From: Alphaproteobacteria bacterium
GTDB taxonomy: Bacteria > Pseudomonadota > Alphaproteobacteria > SP197
Assembly: GCA_022822575.1 (NCBI GenBank)
Contig: JAJEBJ010000408.1
Span: forward strand, 1 to 11,877
Length of the DNA stretch: 11,877 nt
Direction of reading: 5' to 3'
Shown: in pieces, positions 1 to 7,014 of the stretch
Position numbering within the stretch: position 1 is the stretch's first letter
Layout of the letters: each line of letters starts with the position of its first letter
The notes under the pieces: model-generated
What the model was told of the DNA's origin: nothing
Databases searched by the model: none
Seen by the model: only the letters and a program-made list of their open reading frames with translations
Position numbers and translations under genes: made by a program

Positions 1-1
1 C

Positions 2-556
2 CTGATGAACACATTTGCCATCCATGACCTGATCGAACGGCTCGACGCCGCCAGAACGACAATCCTGAAACCCCTCTCCATGATCGCTATCGACGTCGGA
101 GGCGTTCGTCACGAGGCTGTGGCCATCAATGAGGTCTCGCTGTTCCGCGAAACAAGCCAGACGGCGAAGATACGGATCCGCATCGATGAAATCGTGCGCA
201 TGGACGAACTGATGTGCGATGGCGTCATGGTCGCCACCGCCGCCGGCAGCACCGCCTACAATCTCTCCGCCCACGGGCCCATTCTTCCCATCGGATCTCA
301 CACGCTGGCCCTGACTCCGATCAGCGCCTTTCGGCCGCGTCGCTGGAGGGGCGCCATCCTGCCGGACAATTCCGGTGTCGGCTTCGAGGTTCTCGATCAT
401 GACAAGCGGCCTGTCAGCGCCGTTGCGGATTCCACCGAGGTGCGCGACGTCGTAAGGGTTGACGTCACACCAGACGAGAATCGTTCCGTGCGGCTGCTGT
501 TCGATCCCGAACACAATCTCGAGGAACGTATTCTCAAGGAGCAGTTCATCGCATGA
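2..556 (+). CDS. nadK: NAD kinase, 5'-truncated by the window edge
   Basis: The gene encodes NAD+ kinase, which uses ATP to phosphorylate NAD+ to NADP+ in the cytoplasm. The visible 184 residues start with Leu-Met-Asn, which matches the end of the conserved Gly-Phe-Leu-Met-Asn segment near the N-terminus of the family. The first codon is therefore at base 2 and the ATG at base 5 is internal. Visible motifs are Asn-Glu at residues 43-44 (AINEVSL), Asp-Gly at 73-74, and the nucleotide-binding GSTAY at 82-86 followed by NLSAHGPILP. About 70 N-terminal residues are missing, including the GGDG motif, judging from the roughly 255-residue length usual in alphaproteobacteria. The version with ATAAGSTAY in place of TPTGSTAY is, from memory, typical of alphaproteobacteria. 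The stop overlaps the start of the next gene by 4 nt (ATGA), so the two are probably cotranscribed and translationally coupled. Confidence 0.93.
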   Translation: MMNTFAIHDLIERLDAARTTILKPLSMIAIDVGGVRHEAVAINEVSLFRETSQTAKIRIRIDEIVRMDELMCDGVMVATAAGSTAYNLSAHGPILPIGSHTLALTPISAFRPRRWRGAILPDNSGVGFEVLDHDKRPVSAVADSTEVRDVVRVDVTPDENRSVRLLFDPEHNLEERILKEQFIA

Positions 557-1512
557 GCACCAGCATCGAAACGCATCCCGACGTCCGTCTGCTGCCCTGT
601 GACATCTCGGCCTACCGCAAGGGCAACACCGGTATCGATTACATCACCACCTTCGACAGCGGTCTCCCCGGTCCCCACGTAATGGTAAATGCACTGACCC
701 ACGGCAACGAACTGTGCGGCGCTCACGCACTCACATACCTGTTCGAAAACGAGGTGCGGCCGGTCAGAGGCTGCCTCACCCTGAGCTTTGCGAATGTCGC
801 AGCCTACGAGACATTCGATGCCGCCAATCCCTATGCATCCCGATTTGTCGACGAGGATTTCAACCGGCTGTGGGACCAGAGCACCCTGGATGGTCCGCGA
901 ACGAGCCAGGAACTGACCCGCGCCCGTGCCATGCGCGGGGTGTTCGGCGCGGTCGATCATCTCCTCGACATCCACTCGGTCGATCTGCCGCAACCCGCCA
1001 TGCTGCTGGCTGGCCAGAGAACGAAGGGCCGCGCCCTGGCAGCGGCTATCGGCAAGCCACGCCATGTCGTCATGGACCGTGGACATGACGCCGGAAAGCG
1101 AGTGCGGGACTTTGCCGCGTTCGACGATCCCGAAAGCCCAAGAAGCGCCTGCCTTGTAGAGTGCGGCTACCACTTCCACACCGAGGCAACGGATATCGCC
1201 ATTGAGACGTCGCTGCGTTTTCTCCGGCACTTTGGGGTTGTCTCGGACAGCTTTGCCGACACCCGCCTGCCTCAGGGAGACGATGAACCACAGGTCTTTG
1301 TCGAGGTGACCGACCCCGTCACGATCGAGACTGACGATTTCCGGTTCGTGCGCACGTTCCAGGGATTCGAGACCATCCCCGAGGAATCGACGCTGATCGC
1401 CCATGACGGCGACCACCCCGTTCGCACGCCCTACCCTGACTGCGTTCTTGTCATGCCGGCCCGCGAACCCATGCCTGGCAAGACCGCCGTGCGGCTCGGC
1501 CGGCTCGTCTAG
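553..1512 (+). CDS. Succinylglutamate desuccinylase/aspartoacylase family zinc deacylase
   Basis: This 319-residue protein belongs to the AstE/AspA branch of the M14-like zinc hydrolases, which remove acyl groups from N-acyl amino acids. The zinc ligands fit His50 and Glu53 in THGNE, and His141 in DIHS. Asn104-Arg105 in EDFNRLW matches the substrate-binding Asn-Arg of the family, and Glu203 in LVECGYH fits the catalytic glutamate. The length is normal for the family and no signal peptide is visible, so it should be cytoplasmic. AAGGAG at 536-541 lies 11 nt before the ATG, inside the nadK end, and the 4-nt overlap suggests coupling. The exact substrate (N-acetylaspartate, N-succinylglutamate or another acyl amino acid) cannot be read from the sequence. 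No arginine-succinyltransferase pathway genes are nearby, so I do not call it astE. Confidence 0.88.
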   Translation: MSTSIETHPDVRLLPCDISAYRKGNTGIDYITTFDSGLPGPHVMVNALTHGNELCGAHALTYLFENEVRPVRGCLTLSFANVAAYETFDAANPYASRFVDEDFNRLWDQSTLDGPRTSQELTRARAMRGVFGAVDHLLDIHSVDLPQPAMLLAGQRTKGRALAAAIGKPRHVVMDRGHDAGKRVRDFAAFDDPESPRSACLVECGYHFHTEATDIAIETSLRFLRHFGVVSDSFADTRLPQGDDEPQVFVEVTDPVTIETDDFRFVRTFQGFETIPEESTLIAHDGDHPVRTPYPDCVLVMPAREPMPGKTAVRLGRLV

Positions 1513-1513
1513 G

Positions 1514-1777
1514 TTATCCTCCGCCCTTGTGGTAGACGCGATCGAAGCGCGCCAGGAACGAGGCGATCTCGCCTCCATCCATGCCATCGAAGGTCAGTTC
1601 CACCCGGCACCGCTCTAGGACAAGGCCGGCAATTCGGCGTGGCTCAAGAACGCTGGTGGTGATCACAACACTCTTTCCGGCCTCTCCGATGATGACACGT
1701 CCCTCCTCCGCTACGCACGCCATGCCCTGGGCAAGCCGTGGAAGCAGGCGATGAAACTCTCCGGGAGTGGTCGCCAT
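1514..1777 (-). CDS. Uncharacterised small protein with Gly-Gly-Gly tail, paired with MoaD
   Basis: This 87-residue protein begins MATTPGEFHRLLPRL and ends VYHKGGG. I do not recognise a named domain. The composition is that of a small soluble alpha/beta protein, with beta-like runs (RVIIGE, SVVITTSV, RVELTF) followed by a helix (EIASFLARFDRVY). It lies directly downstream of the MoaD-like gene on the same strand. The start is uncertain: an in-frame GTG at 1813 would overlap the moaD stop by 8 nt and give 99 residues, which suits translational coupling. I chose the ATG at 1777 because the N-terminus then looks more protein-like, but neither start has a well-spaced Shine-Dalgarno sequence. The stop is 1 nt from the stop of the opposing deacylase gene. 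A role in pterin-cofactor assembly is inferred from the neighbour only. Confidence 0.6.
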   Translation of the reverse strand: MATTPGEFHRLLPRLAQGMACVAEEGRVIIGEAGKSVVITTSVLEPRRIAGLVLERCRVELTFDGMDGGEIASFLARFDRVYHKGGG

Positions 1778-1805
1778 ATCCTTTGCGACCACGCCGGGTG
1801 TCCCA

Positions 1806-2057
1806 TCACCCACCGGCAACCGGAGGCCAGGCGGCCAGGGTGTCACCCTCTGTGAGAACCCGTGTGTCGCGTGCTGAAGGTGGCACGAAGAAACCGTTGA
1901 CCAGAACGAGGTGGCACATCTGACGCGGAACAGCGCACCGATCGAGAACCGCACCGATTGTGGTGCCTTCCTCCACTTCGAGTGGAACCGCATTTTTGCG
2001 TGCTTCGTCCGGAAGATAAGGCGCCAACGAGGCAAAGAGCTTGAAGGTAATCTGCAT
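1806..2057 (-). CDS. MoaD/ThiS family sulfur-carrier protein
   Basis: This 83-residue protein has the ubiquitin-like (beta-grasp) pattern of MoaD/ThiS proteins. It starts MQITFKLFASLAPYLP, has the acidic turn VEEGTTIGAVLD, and ends in a C-terminal Gly-Gly. In this family the terminal Gly-Gly is adenylated by a MoeB/ThiF-type enzyme and then carries sulfur as a thiocarboxylate, for example to build the dithiolene of molybdopterin. The segment LVLVNGFFVPPSARDTRVLTEGDTLAAWPPVAGG matches the usual C-terminal half, including the conserved VNG and GD. GGAG lies 4 nt before the ATG. An open frame extends upstream to 2135, but that stretch does not resemble the family. No moaE, moeB or thiF gene is in the window, so its partner enzymes are unknown; the AOR at 7348-9195 is a plausible client. 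Confidence 0.82.
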   Translation of the reverse strand: MQITFKLFASLAPYLPDEARKNAVPLEVEEGTTIGAVLDRCAVPRQMCHLVLVNGFFVPPSARDTRVLTEGDTLAAWPPVAGG

Positions 2058-2134
2058 GTTGCTCCAGGCAAGCCAGCCACGATGAGCGAGTGTGCCGGTT
2101 CTCGGGCCCTTCGACAAGCGGTGACGGTGTCGCA

Positions 2135-2163
2135 TTGCCCGCAGACCGGCAATCCATTAGCAT
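2135..2163 (+). promoter_or_regulatory. Putative sigma-70-like promoter for the BASS transporter
   Basis: TTGCCC at 2135-2140 and TAGCAT at 2158-2163 are separated by 17 nt, and each matches the consensus at 4 of 6 positions. The expected start near 2170 would leave a leader long enough for the ATG at 2188 but too short for the one at 2176. It overlaps an inverted repeat, ATTGCC at 2134-2139 and GGCAAT at 2148-2153, which may be an operator. The region lies between divergent genes. Confidence 0.4.
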
Positions 2164-2187
2164 CCGGCCAGCAGGATGGAGGATGCC

Positions 2188-3039
2188 ATGGGGATCGTCA
2201 CCGACATCATTCTTCCGATTGCCCTGGCGTTCATCATGTTTTCGCTGGGTCTGGGCCTCACCTTCGACGACTTTGCACGGGTAGCAAAGCGACCGAAGGA
2301 TTTCTTCGCTGGCGCCTTCTCGCAGATCATACTCCTGCCGCTTGTAGCCCTGATCCTGGTCAGCCTTTGGCCGCTTTCGCCGGAGCTTGCGCTTGGCGTC
2401 ATGATCATCGCCGCCGCTCCCGGCGGGGTCACATCCAATCTCCTGACCTCCTTCGCCCGAGGCGACGTGGCCCTGTCGATTTCACTGACAGCCATCATCA
2501 GCCTCGTCAGCGTGATCACCATTCCACTGGTGGTGGTCATGTCCTACCAGCATCTCATGGGTTCCGGGGAACTTGGTGACATCTCGGTCACTGAAACGGC
2601 CATCAGCGTGTTTGTCATCGTGACCGTGCCCGTTGTGGCCGGTGTTGCCTTGCGTCGCTACGTCACGGGTCTGGCACAGGCCGTGGAACCATGGTCGCGA
2701 CGCATCTCGGCGGTGCTCTTCGTTCTGGTTCTGGCCGGGGCCATCTTCCAGGAGCGTGACAACATCGTTCCCTATTTCGCGGATGCCGGCCTTGTCACCC
2801 TCGTGCTCAACGTCGTCATGATGGCGCTGGCCTACGGCCTTGCCTCTGTCGTGGCATCGGGAAAGGCGCAAAGGGTCGCCATTTCGATCGAGTGCGGCCT
2901 GCAGAACGGCACGCTTGCCATCGCTGTTGCCGTGCTGCTGTTTGGTGCCGGCCCCGTCGTCATCCCGGCGGCGGTCTACAGCCTCATCATGTTCGCCACC
3001 TCGTTGCTGTTCATCGCTTATCTGCGACGGTCACCTTGA
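2188..3039 (+). CDS. Bile acid:sodium symporter (BASS/SBF) family transporter
   Basis: This 283-residue inner-membrane protein has about nine or ten hydrophobic segments and no cleavable signal peptide. It belongs to the BASS family, whose members import organic anions such as bile acids, pyruvate, pantothenate or other carboxylates with Na+. Two family signatures are clear: AAPGGVTSNLLTSFARGD (residues 76-93, with Asn84) and ECGLQNGTLA (235-244, with Glu235, Gln239 and Asn240), which form the Na+ sites and the crossover region. The start at 2188 is chosen because GGAGG lies 5 nt upstream; the in-frame ATG at 2176 has its purine run directly against it. The gene is divergent from moaD by 130 nt. 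The substrate cannot be assigned; the closest general fold relatives are bacterial ASBT-type transporters. Confidence 0.87.
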   Translation: MGIVTDIILPIALAFIMFSLGLGLTFDDFARVAKRPKDFFAGAFSQIILLPLVALILVSLWPLSPELALGVMIIAAAPGGVTSNLLTSFARGDVALSISLTAIISLVSVITIPLVVVMSYQHLMGSGELGDISVTETAISVFVIVTVPVVAGVALRRYVTGLAQAVEPWSRRISAVLFVLVLAGAIFQERDNIVPYFADAGLVTLVLNVVMMALAYGLASVVASGKAQRVAISIECGLQNGTLAIAVAVLLFGAGPVVIPAAVYSLIMFATSLLFIAYLRRSP

Positions 3040-3064
3040 CCCCGGCGCCACACGCCCCTTAAAG
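3036..3064 (+). promoter_or_regulatory. Putative tRNA-Ser promoter overlapping the BASS stop codon
   Basis: TTGACC at 3036-3041 is a near-consensus -35 box and contains the TGA stop of the transporter gene. TTAAAG at 3059-3064, 17 nt downstream, is a weak -10 box. Transcription would start about 5 nt before the mature tRNA end. Readthrough from the transporter gene is the alternative. Confidence 0.35.
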
Positions 3065-3076
3065 GAACAATTCTCT

Positions 3077-3166
3077 GGATGGGTGGCCGAGTGGTTGAAG
3101 GCACCGGTCTTGAAAACCGGCAGGCGTCAATACGTCTCGTGGGTTCGAATCCCACCCCATCCGCCA
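3077..3166 (+). tRNA. tRNA-Ser (anticodon UGA) with encoded CCA
   Basis: The 90-nt cloverleaf is complete. The acceptor arm GGATGGG (3077-3083) pairs with CCCATCC (3156-3162), followed by discriminator G and an encoded CCA. The anticodon stem CCGGT/ACCGG encloses the loop CTTGAAA, which puts TGA at 3111-3113. A long variable arm with a stem AGGCG/CGTCT (one G-T pair) marks it as a class II serine tRNA. The T arm is GTGGG-TTCGAAT-CCCAC. It decodes UCA and other UCN codons. No integrase gene or direct repeat of its 3' end is visible downstream. Confidence 0.97.
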
Positions 3167-3305
3167 TTCCCGGGCCGCGTGGCACGTTCAATTCAGTCGA
3201 CCGGGATTGCCTTCCCGTGAAGGAAGTGGACCTGCTGTCGCAACGCGATCAGTTGCCTCTCGCCGGAGCAGCACTTTGGGCTCACTGTCCACACGTTCCT
3301 GATCA

Positions 3306-5054
3306 TCATGGATAGACCGGCAACAGCACGGCGGAAGGTCGGGTTGCATCGTGGAATACTCGTTGGGTGGCCTTCACGGGTACCGTGCCCAGACCGAGCG
3401 GCTGGCCCGTGTTCAGGTTCCGGTCGTAGCGGTTGAAGCAACTCGATGATATCTCGACCCGTAGCCGGTGGCCTGGTGCGAGCGCGTAACTGATCGACCA
3501 GACATCTATTTCCAGTGCATAGACCTTGCCCGATTCCATCAACGCCGGCGCGTCCATGCCATCGCGGTATCGGGTTCTCAGTATCCCATCCTGGATCAGA
3601 TTGGCGCTCTCATCAGGCGCCACATCCACCAGGGCGACGGTCACATCGGTGTCCCGCGCATCGCTCGCAAAGTAGATTCGCGCCGTTATGGGACCTGTGA
3701 GTTCCAGGCCGTCGCTGAGAGGCTCGGTCGTGTACACCAACACGTCATGGCGCTCCTCGAGGTCGCGTCGATCCCCCATTTCACCAGCCAACGACCAGCA
3801 GTCGATTCCCAGAGTATCGGCGACAGGGTCTGCCGGATCGTAGACAAAGCAGTCGTGAGACTCCTCGACAGGCGGGCGGTCCCAGGAGAGCCGACCATCC
3901 CCCGATCGTGTATTGGCCCGACCCATGGAGCGCAGGTACATCGGCGTCAATCTGGTCTCGCGCGGGGGCCACGAATCGGCATCCCGCCAGATATCCTTGC
4001 CCAGCACGTAGTAACGAATCTGCCCTCGAGCACCGAAATCGGAATCCGCGTCTGCGAGATATCGATCGAAAAATGCGCAGCTTGAGTCAAAACGTGCTTC
4101 CGCCGTCCCTTCCGCGACAGGCAACAGGCCCACCCGGTGAACCAGGTCCGCCGTGCTTCGATGATCCCACGGCCCGATGATGAGATGCTGGTTACAATCC
4201 GATTGATTGCGCTCGTTCATGCGCCGCCAGTCGGCAATGGTGGGCCCCAGGTAGGTATCGAACCAACCACCTCTGTGCAGCACCGGTATCTGAATGCACT
4301 CGTAGCCGGCGAGAAGACTTCTTTCTTCCCAGAATTGTGAGGGTCGGGGGTTGGCGAGTATCTCATCGAAGTAGCTCGACGGCGCCCCGGCATGGCGACC
4401 AATGTCGGCCATTGGCAAGTGCCAGTAATCCAGGCGGGAGAGGTCCTGATAGGTCTGGTCCGCCATCGCGATCGCCCAGGTGCCCATTGTATTGAGATGT
4501 AGGCACCCGTAGCGAAACGTGCAGCTGAACCGGTCCAGGCTGATGTTGCCCGGCGCGATGCACTTGAGCGCAGGATGACCACTGACCGCACCGGCGTAGC
4601 TCGTAAAGCCATAGTACGATTGGCCCCACATCCCGACCGCGCCGTTTGTCCAGGGTTGCCTGGAAATCCACTCAATGGTGTCGTAACCGTCCGGTACTTC
4701 GTGCCGGTTCAGATTGGGCTCGAAGACGCCCTCCGAGCCCCACTTTCCTCGCACGTCCTGCACGACGGCCGCATAACCCTTGCGTGCCCAGTACTCGGCT
4801 ACTTCAGGCATGTTGCACCACGCTTCGGTCTTGCCGTAAGGCAGTCGTGTCAGAACGGTCGAAAAGGGGCCGTCTCCCTCAGGCAGGTAGACATCGGTGG
4901 CGAGACAAACGCCATCCTGCATCGGGATCATCTGATCGGTGATGACCGATGCCAGAGCCGAGCGATCCTCAGTGGCACTCGGAATTCGGTCGAAGGCCGG
5001 GGGAGAACCAGAGTTGCCCAACGAGACGTTGCCCGTCGGTGCTTCCGTGTGCAT
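3306..5054 (-). CDS. CocE/NonD family alpha/beta hydrolase (S15 X-Pro dipeptidyl-peptidase-like)
   Basis: This 582-residue protein has the architecture of bacterial cocaine-esterase and S15 peptidase relatives: an alpha/beta hydrolase core, a helical insert, and a C-terminal jelly-roll (X-Pro DAP C-terminal domain, from about residue 330). The catalytic triad is visible: Ser146 in GQSYYG, Asp266 in GGWFDTYL and His298 in GPWDHRS. Tyr73 in LPYGK fits the oxyanion-hole tyrosine of CocE. The entry motif IPMQDGVCLATDVYLPEG (residues 43-60) is also standard. The length is normal and no secretion signal is obvious. Members cleave esters or amides, including glutaryl-7-ACA, acyl esters and X-Pro peptides, so the substrate here is open. 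GGAG lies 7 nt before the ATG. The gene is monocistronic, convergent with tRNA-Ser and divergent from the cupin gene, with a palindrome just upstream. Confidence 0.9.
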   Translation of the reverse strand: MHTEAPTGNVSLGNSGSPPAFDRIPSATEDRSALASVITDQMIPMQDGVCLATDVYLPEGDGPFSTVLTRLPYGKTEAWCNMPEVAEYWARKGYAAVVQDVRGKWGSEGVFEPNLNRHEVPDGYDTIEWISRQPWTNGAVGMWGQSYYGFTSYAGAVSGHPALKCIAPGNISLDRFSCTFRYGCLHLNTMGTWAIAMADQTYQDLSRLDYWHLPMADIGRHAGAPSSYFDEILANPRPSQFWEERSLLAGYECIQIPVLHRGGWFDTYLGPTIADWRRMNERNQSDCNQHLIIGPWDHRSTADLVHRVGLLPVAEGTAEARFDSSCAFFDRYLADADSDFGARGQIRYYVLGKDIWRDADSWPPRETRLTPMYLRSMGRANTRSGDGRLSWDRPPVEESHDCFVYDPADPVADTLGIDCWSLAGEMGDRRDLEERHDVLVYTTEPLSDGLELTGPITARIYFASDARDTDVTVALVDVAPDESANLIQDGILRTRYRDGMDAPALMESGKVYALEIDVWSISYALAPGHRLRVEISSSCFNRYDRNLNTGQPLGLGTVPVKATQRVFHDATRPSAVLLPVYP

Positions 5055-5071
5055 CGTGCCGCTCCGTAGCT

Positions 5072-5090
5072 ACTGGAAACGTACTCCAGT
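5072..5090. promoter_or_regulatory. Operator-like palindrome upstream of the CocE-type hydrolase
   Basis: ACTGGA (5072-5077) and TCCAGT (5085-5090) form a perfect 6-bp inverted repeat around a 7-nt spacer. It lies 17 nt before the hydrolase ATG, beside TTGACT (minus strand, 5093-5088), a good -35 candidate, although no convincing -10 box follows. The place and size suit binding by a dimeric regulator. No regulator gene is in the window. Confidence 0.35.
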
Positions 5091-5257
5091 CAAGAATCCG
5101 TGACGAGAATGCCGGTGAAGACCGCATCCTCTGCAAGGAACTTCGCTGCCGCCGGAGATGACGCTCCAACAGTTCGTTTCCTGGACTCGCTGACGGCCAT
5201 CTTGCGGACGCGAAGAATTAGGAGAACCATAGGAACATCTTGTGAAGGGAGGCGATC

Positions 5258-5782
5258 TTGGTTGAAGTAGTGCACCGGATCATCGAGGACGGCGGAGATA
5301 TCCCCAACAATCCCGAACTGCCCCTGATCCTCTACAGGAACGCGCTGACGTTCACGACGGACAATCCCGACGATGATGTCCAGCGCGCTTTCCTTACCAA
5401 CGGCTGGGGCAACGGATGGCAAGGCCAGGCCATCTTTTCCTATCACCACTACCACGCCGAAGCCCACGAAGTGGTGGGAATCGCCCAGGGACGCGCGGTC
5501 ATTCAGTTTGGCGGACCCGACGGTCCCGTCTTCGATGTCAAGGCGGGAGATGTGGCGCTCATTCCTGCCGGCGTCGGCCACTGCCGACTCGACGACGAAC
5601 CGGGCCTCTCCGTGGTCGGGGCCTATCCGCCGGGCCAGAGTCCCGACCTCAGGCGCGAGGGAGAGACCGCAAGGGATGCCATGCGCGAGGCCGTGCGGAA
5701 CGTCCCCTTGCCCACGACCGATCCCGTGACCGGCACCGATGGAGCAGTGCTCGATCTCTGGCTGAAACCCGTCGATCCGTGA
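5258..5782 (+). CDS. Cupin-domain protein, YjlB-like
   Basis: This 174-residue single-domain cupin shows both cupin motifs in full. Motif 1 gives His64, His66 and Glu71 in HYHAEAHE, with Gly78 at the expected distance. Motif 2, GDVALIPAGVGH, gives His108. These four residues can bind a divalent metal. The order and spacing (HHYH, HEVVG, FGG, AGDVALIPAGVGH) resemble the YjlB family (COG4297), whose function is not established. The start is TTG: GGGAGG at 5247-5252 sits 5 nt before TTG 5258, a much better signal than at the GTG a few codons later. The gene is divergent from the CocE-type hydrolase by about 200 nt. Its role in metabolism cannot be deduced from the sequence. Confidence 0.83.
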   Translation: MVEVVHRIIEDGGDIPNNPELPLILYRNALTFTTDNPDDDVQRAFLTNGWGNGWQGQAIFSYHHYHAEAHEVVGIAQGRAVIQFGGPDGPVFDVKAGDVALIPAGVGHCRLDDEPGLSVVGAYPPGQSPDLRREGETARDAMREAVRNVPLPTTDPVTGTDGAVLDLWLKPVDP

Positions 5783-6128
5783 ATCCGCTGGTTGCGTGCT
5801 TCCCGGCGACCATCGCGGACGGATGAGCACACGAGCTCATTCTGGCCCTGAACCGGGAGGTTGCTTTCTGCTACAGGAGAAGACCATCGAAGGCGCGGTC
5901 GATCTCGCCAGTATGGTCAAGTCGGGTCACCTGCCCGACCCTGCAAATGCACGGTGACGTTGCGGTACGTCCCCGACGAAGCCTCCGACCGTGGAAGCAC
6001 CCGAGAGTTTCGAGGCTTGCCCGCGCATGGCTCTCCTTTGGTAACGATCGCCATGGCATCCATCCGAGGGTGTCTTGTCCGCCGCGAGGCCTGCGCCATA
6101 CTGGCCGCACTCAACAACGGGCACACGA
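5783..6128. other. Gap with no convincing gene
   Basis: About 345 nt separate the cupin gene from the GTG start of the dioxygenase gene. It holds a 44-codon open frame, 5823-5957 on the plus strand, which has plausible codon use in its second half (EKTIEGAVDLASMVKSG) but no clear Shine-Dalgarno sequence. It may be a tiny gene or the remnant of one. The rest shows no recognisable gene, RNA or strong terminator. Confidence 0.4.
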
Positions 6129-7001
6129 GTGACTGCCACCGCCGAACTGCCGGTCATCAAGCATCCCGTCGCACTTCCGGGATTCGAGGTAGCGGAAGCA
6201 ACAGTCTCCGAAGAGGCAGTCCAGGCCTATGAGCGGGACGGCGTCGTCTGGCTCCGGGATGTCTATTGCCGGGACTGGGTGGACCTTCTTGCCGAAGGCA
6301 TGGACATCGCGGTCGCGAACGCGAACGACAATGCCCTTGCGTTCAACATCGCGGCGCCGGGAGAGCCTGGCTTCTTCTTCTACGATACTTTCATGTGGCG
6401 ACGTATCGAGCAGTTCCGGAGATTCTGCCTGGAGTCACACGCGCCCGACATCGCCATGCAGGTCATGCGCTCGAAGTCCCTGATCTTCTACTTTGACTTC
6501 ATGCTGTTGAAGGAGCCGGGCACCAGCCGCAAGACGCCCTGGCACTATGACGAGGCCTACTGGCCCGTCACCGGCGAACAGATCTGCAATCAGTGGATCG
6601 CCATTGACCGAATCCCGGTCGAGACTGCACTGCGGTTCGTTCGCGGCTCTCACCTGATGCGCGACCAACGCTATCGATCGGTCCACTTCGATCCGAACGA
6701 CGCCTATGCCCGACCCGAGGATCTGCCCGCGCCGCCCAACTGGGACTGCATCGAGGGTGATCACGAAATCGTCTACGCTCCCATGGATCCCGGTGACTGC
6801 CTCGTCTTTCACAGCAGGACCCACCACAGCGCACCCGGCAACCTCGCCACCGCAAACCGCCGCCGTGCGCTTGCGACCCACTGGATCGGCGACGACATCA
6901 CCTACAACGACAAACCGATCGAGACCGATCCACCCCAACGAGGCGAGAGTCTTGTTCACGGCGGTTCCATGGAGTGCGCGCTCTTTCCGCGGGTACGATG
7001 A
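6129..7001 (+). CDS. Phytanoyl-CoA dioxygenase (PhyH) family Fe(II)/2-oxoglutarate oxygenase
   Basis: This protein of about 290 residues carries the double-stranded beta-helix facial triad of the PhyH family. Counting from the GTG start these are His139 and Asp141 in PWHYDEAY, and His233 in RTHHSAPGN. Arg244 lies 11 residues after the distal His, where the 2-oxoglutarate-binding arginine sits in PhyH. The family couples 2-oxoglutarate decarboxylation to hydroxylation of a substrate. The N-terminal ERDGVVWLRDV and the segment ETALRFVRGSH are also typical. The start is uncertain: GTG 6129 gives an N-terminus (VTATAELPVIKHP) that looks right, while TTG 6075 has a GAGGG run 4-5 nt upstream but adds 18 residues of non-family appearance. 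The substrate is unknown. A stem-loop follows 13 nt after the stop. Confidence 0.85.
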   Translation: MTATAELPVIKHPVALPGFEVAEATVSEEAVQAYERDGVVWLRDVYCRDWVDLLAEGMDIAVANANDNALAFNIAAPGEPGFFFYDTFMWRRIEQFRRFCLESHAPDIAMQVMRSKSLIFYFDFMLLKEPGTSRKTPWHYDEAYWPVTGEQICNQWIAIDRIPVETALRFVRGSHLMRDQRYRSVHFDPNDAYARPEDLPAPPNWDCIEGDHEIVYAPMDPGDCLVFHSRTHHSAPGNLATANRRRALATHWIGDDITYNDKPIETDPPQRGESLVHGGSMECALFPRVR

Positions 7002-7014
7002 CACGGCCGTGTAA

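Noticed and set aside
397..1587. 396-codon open frame on the minus strand across nadK and the deacylase gene
   Set aside because: It spans two well-supported plus-strand genes and has the composition of an antisense shadow.
3210..3223. Small hairpin CCTTC-CCGT-GAAGG between tRNA-Ser and the hydrolase gene
   Set aside because: Only a 5-bp stem with no T run, which is expected by chance at this GC content.
3077..3305. tRNA-Ser 3' end as an integration site for a mobile element
   Set aside because: No integrase, no repeated 3' tRNA segment and no change in composition downstream; the next gene is an ordinary hydrolase.
5090..5830. 246-codon open frame on the minus strand opposite the cupin gene
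   Set aside because: The plus strand has both cupin motifs and a strong ribosome site; the opposing frame has no family signature.
5917..6126. Minus-strand frame containing GEPCAGKP, reminiscent of peptides read near group II introns
   Set aside because: The similarity is only a few residues from memory, and there is no reverse transcriptase frame or intron domain V structure nearby.
7001..7012. 12-bp palindrome ACACGGCCGTGT at the end of the dioxygenase gene
   Set aside because: It starts on the last base of the stop codon and is self-complementary with no loop; the larger hairpin next to it is the better terminator candidate.
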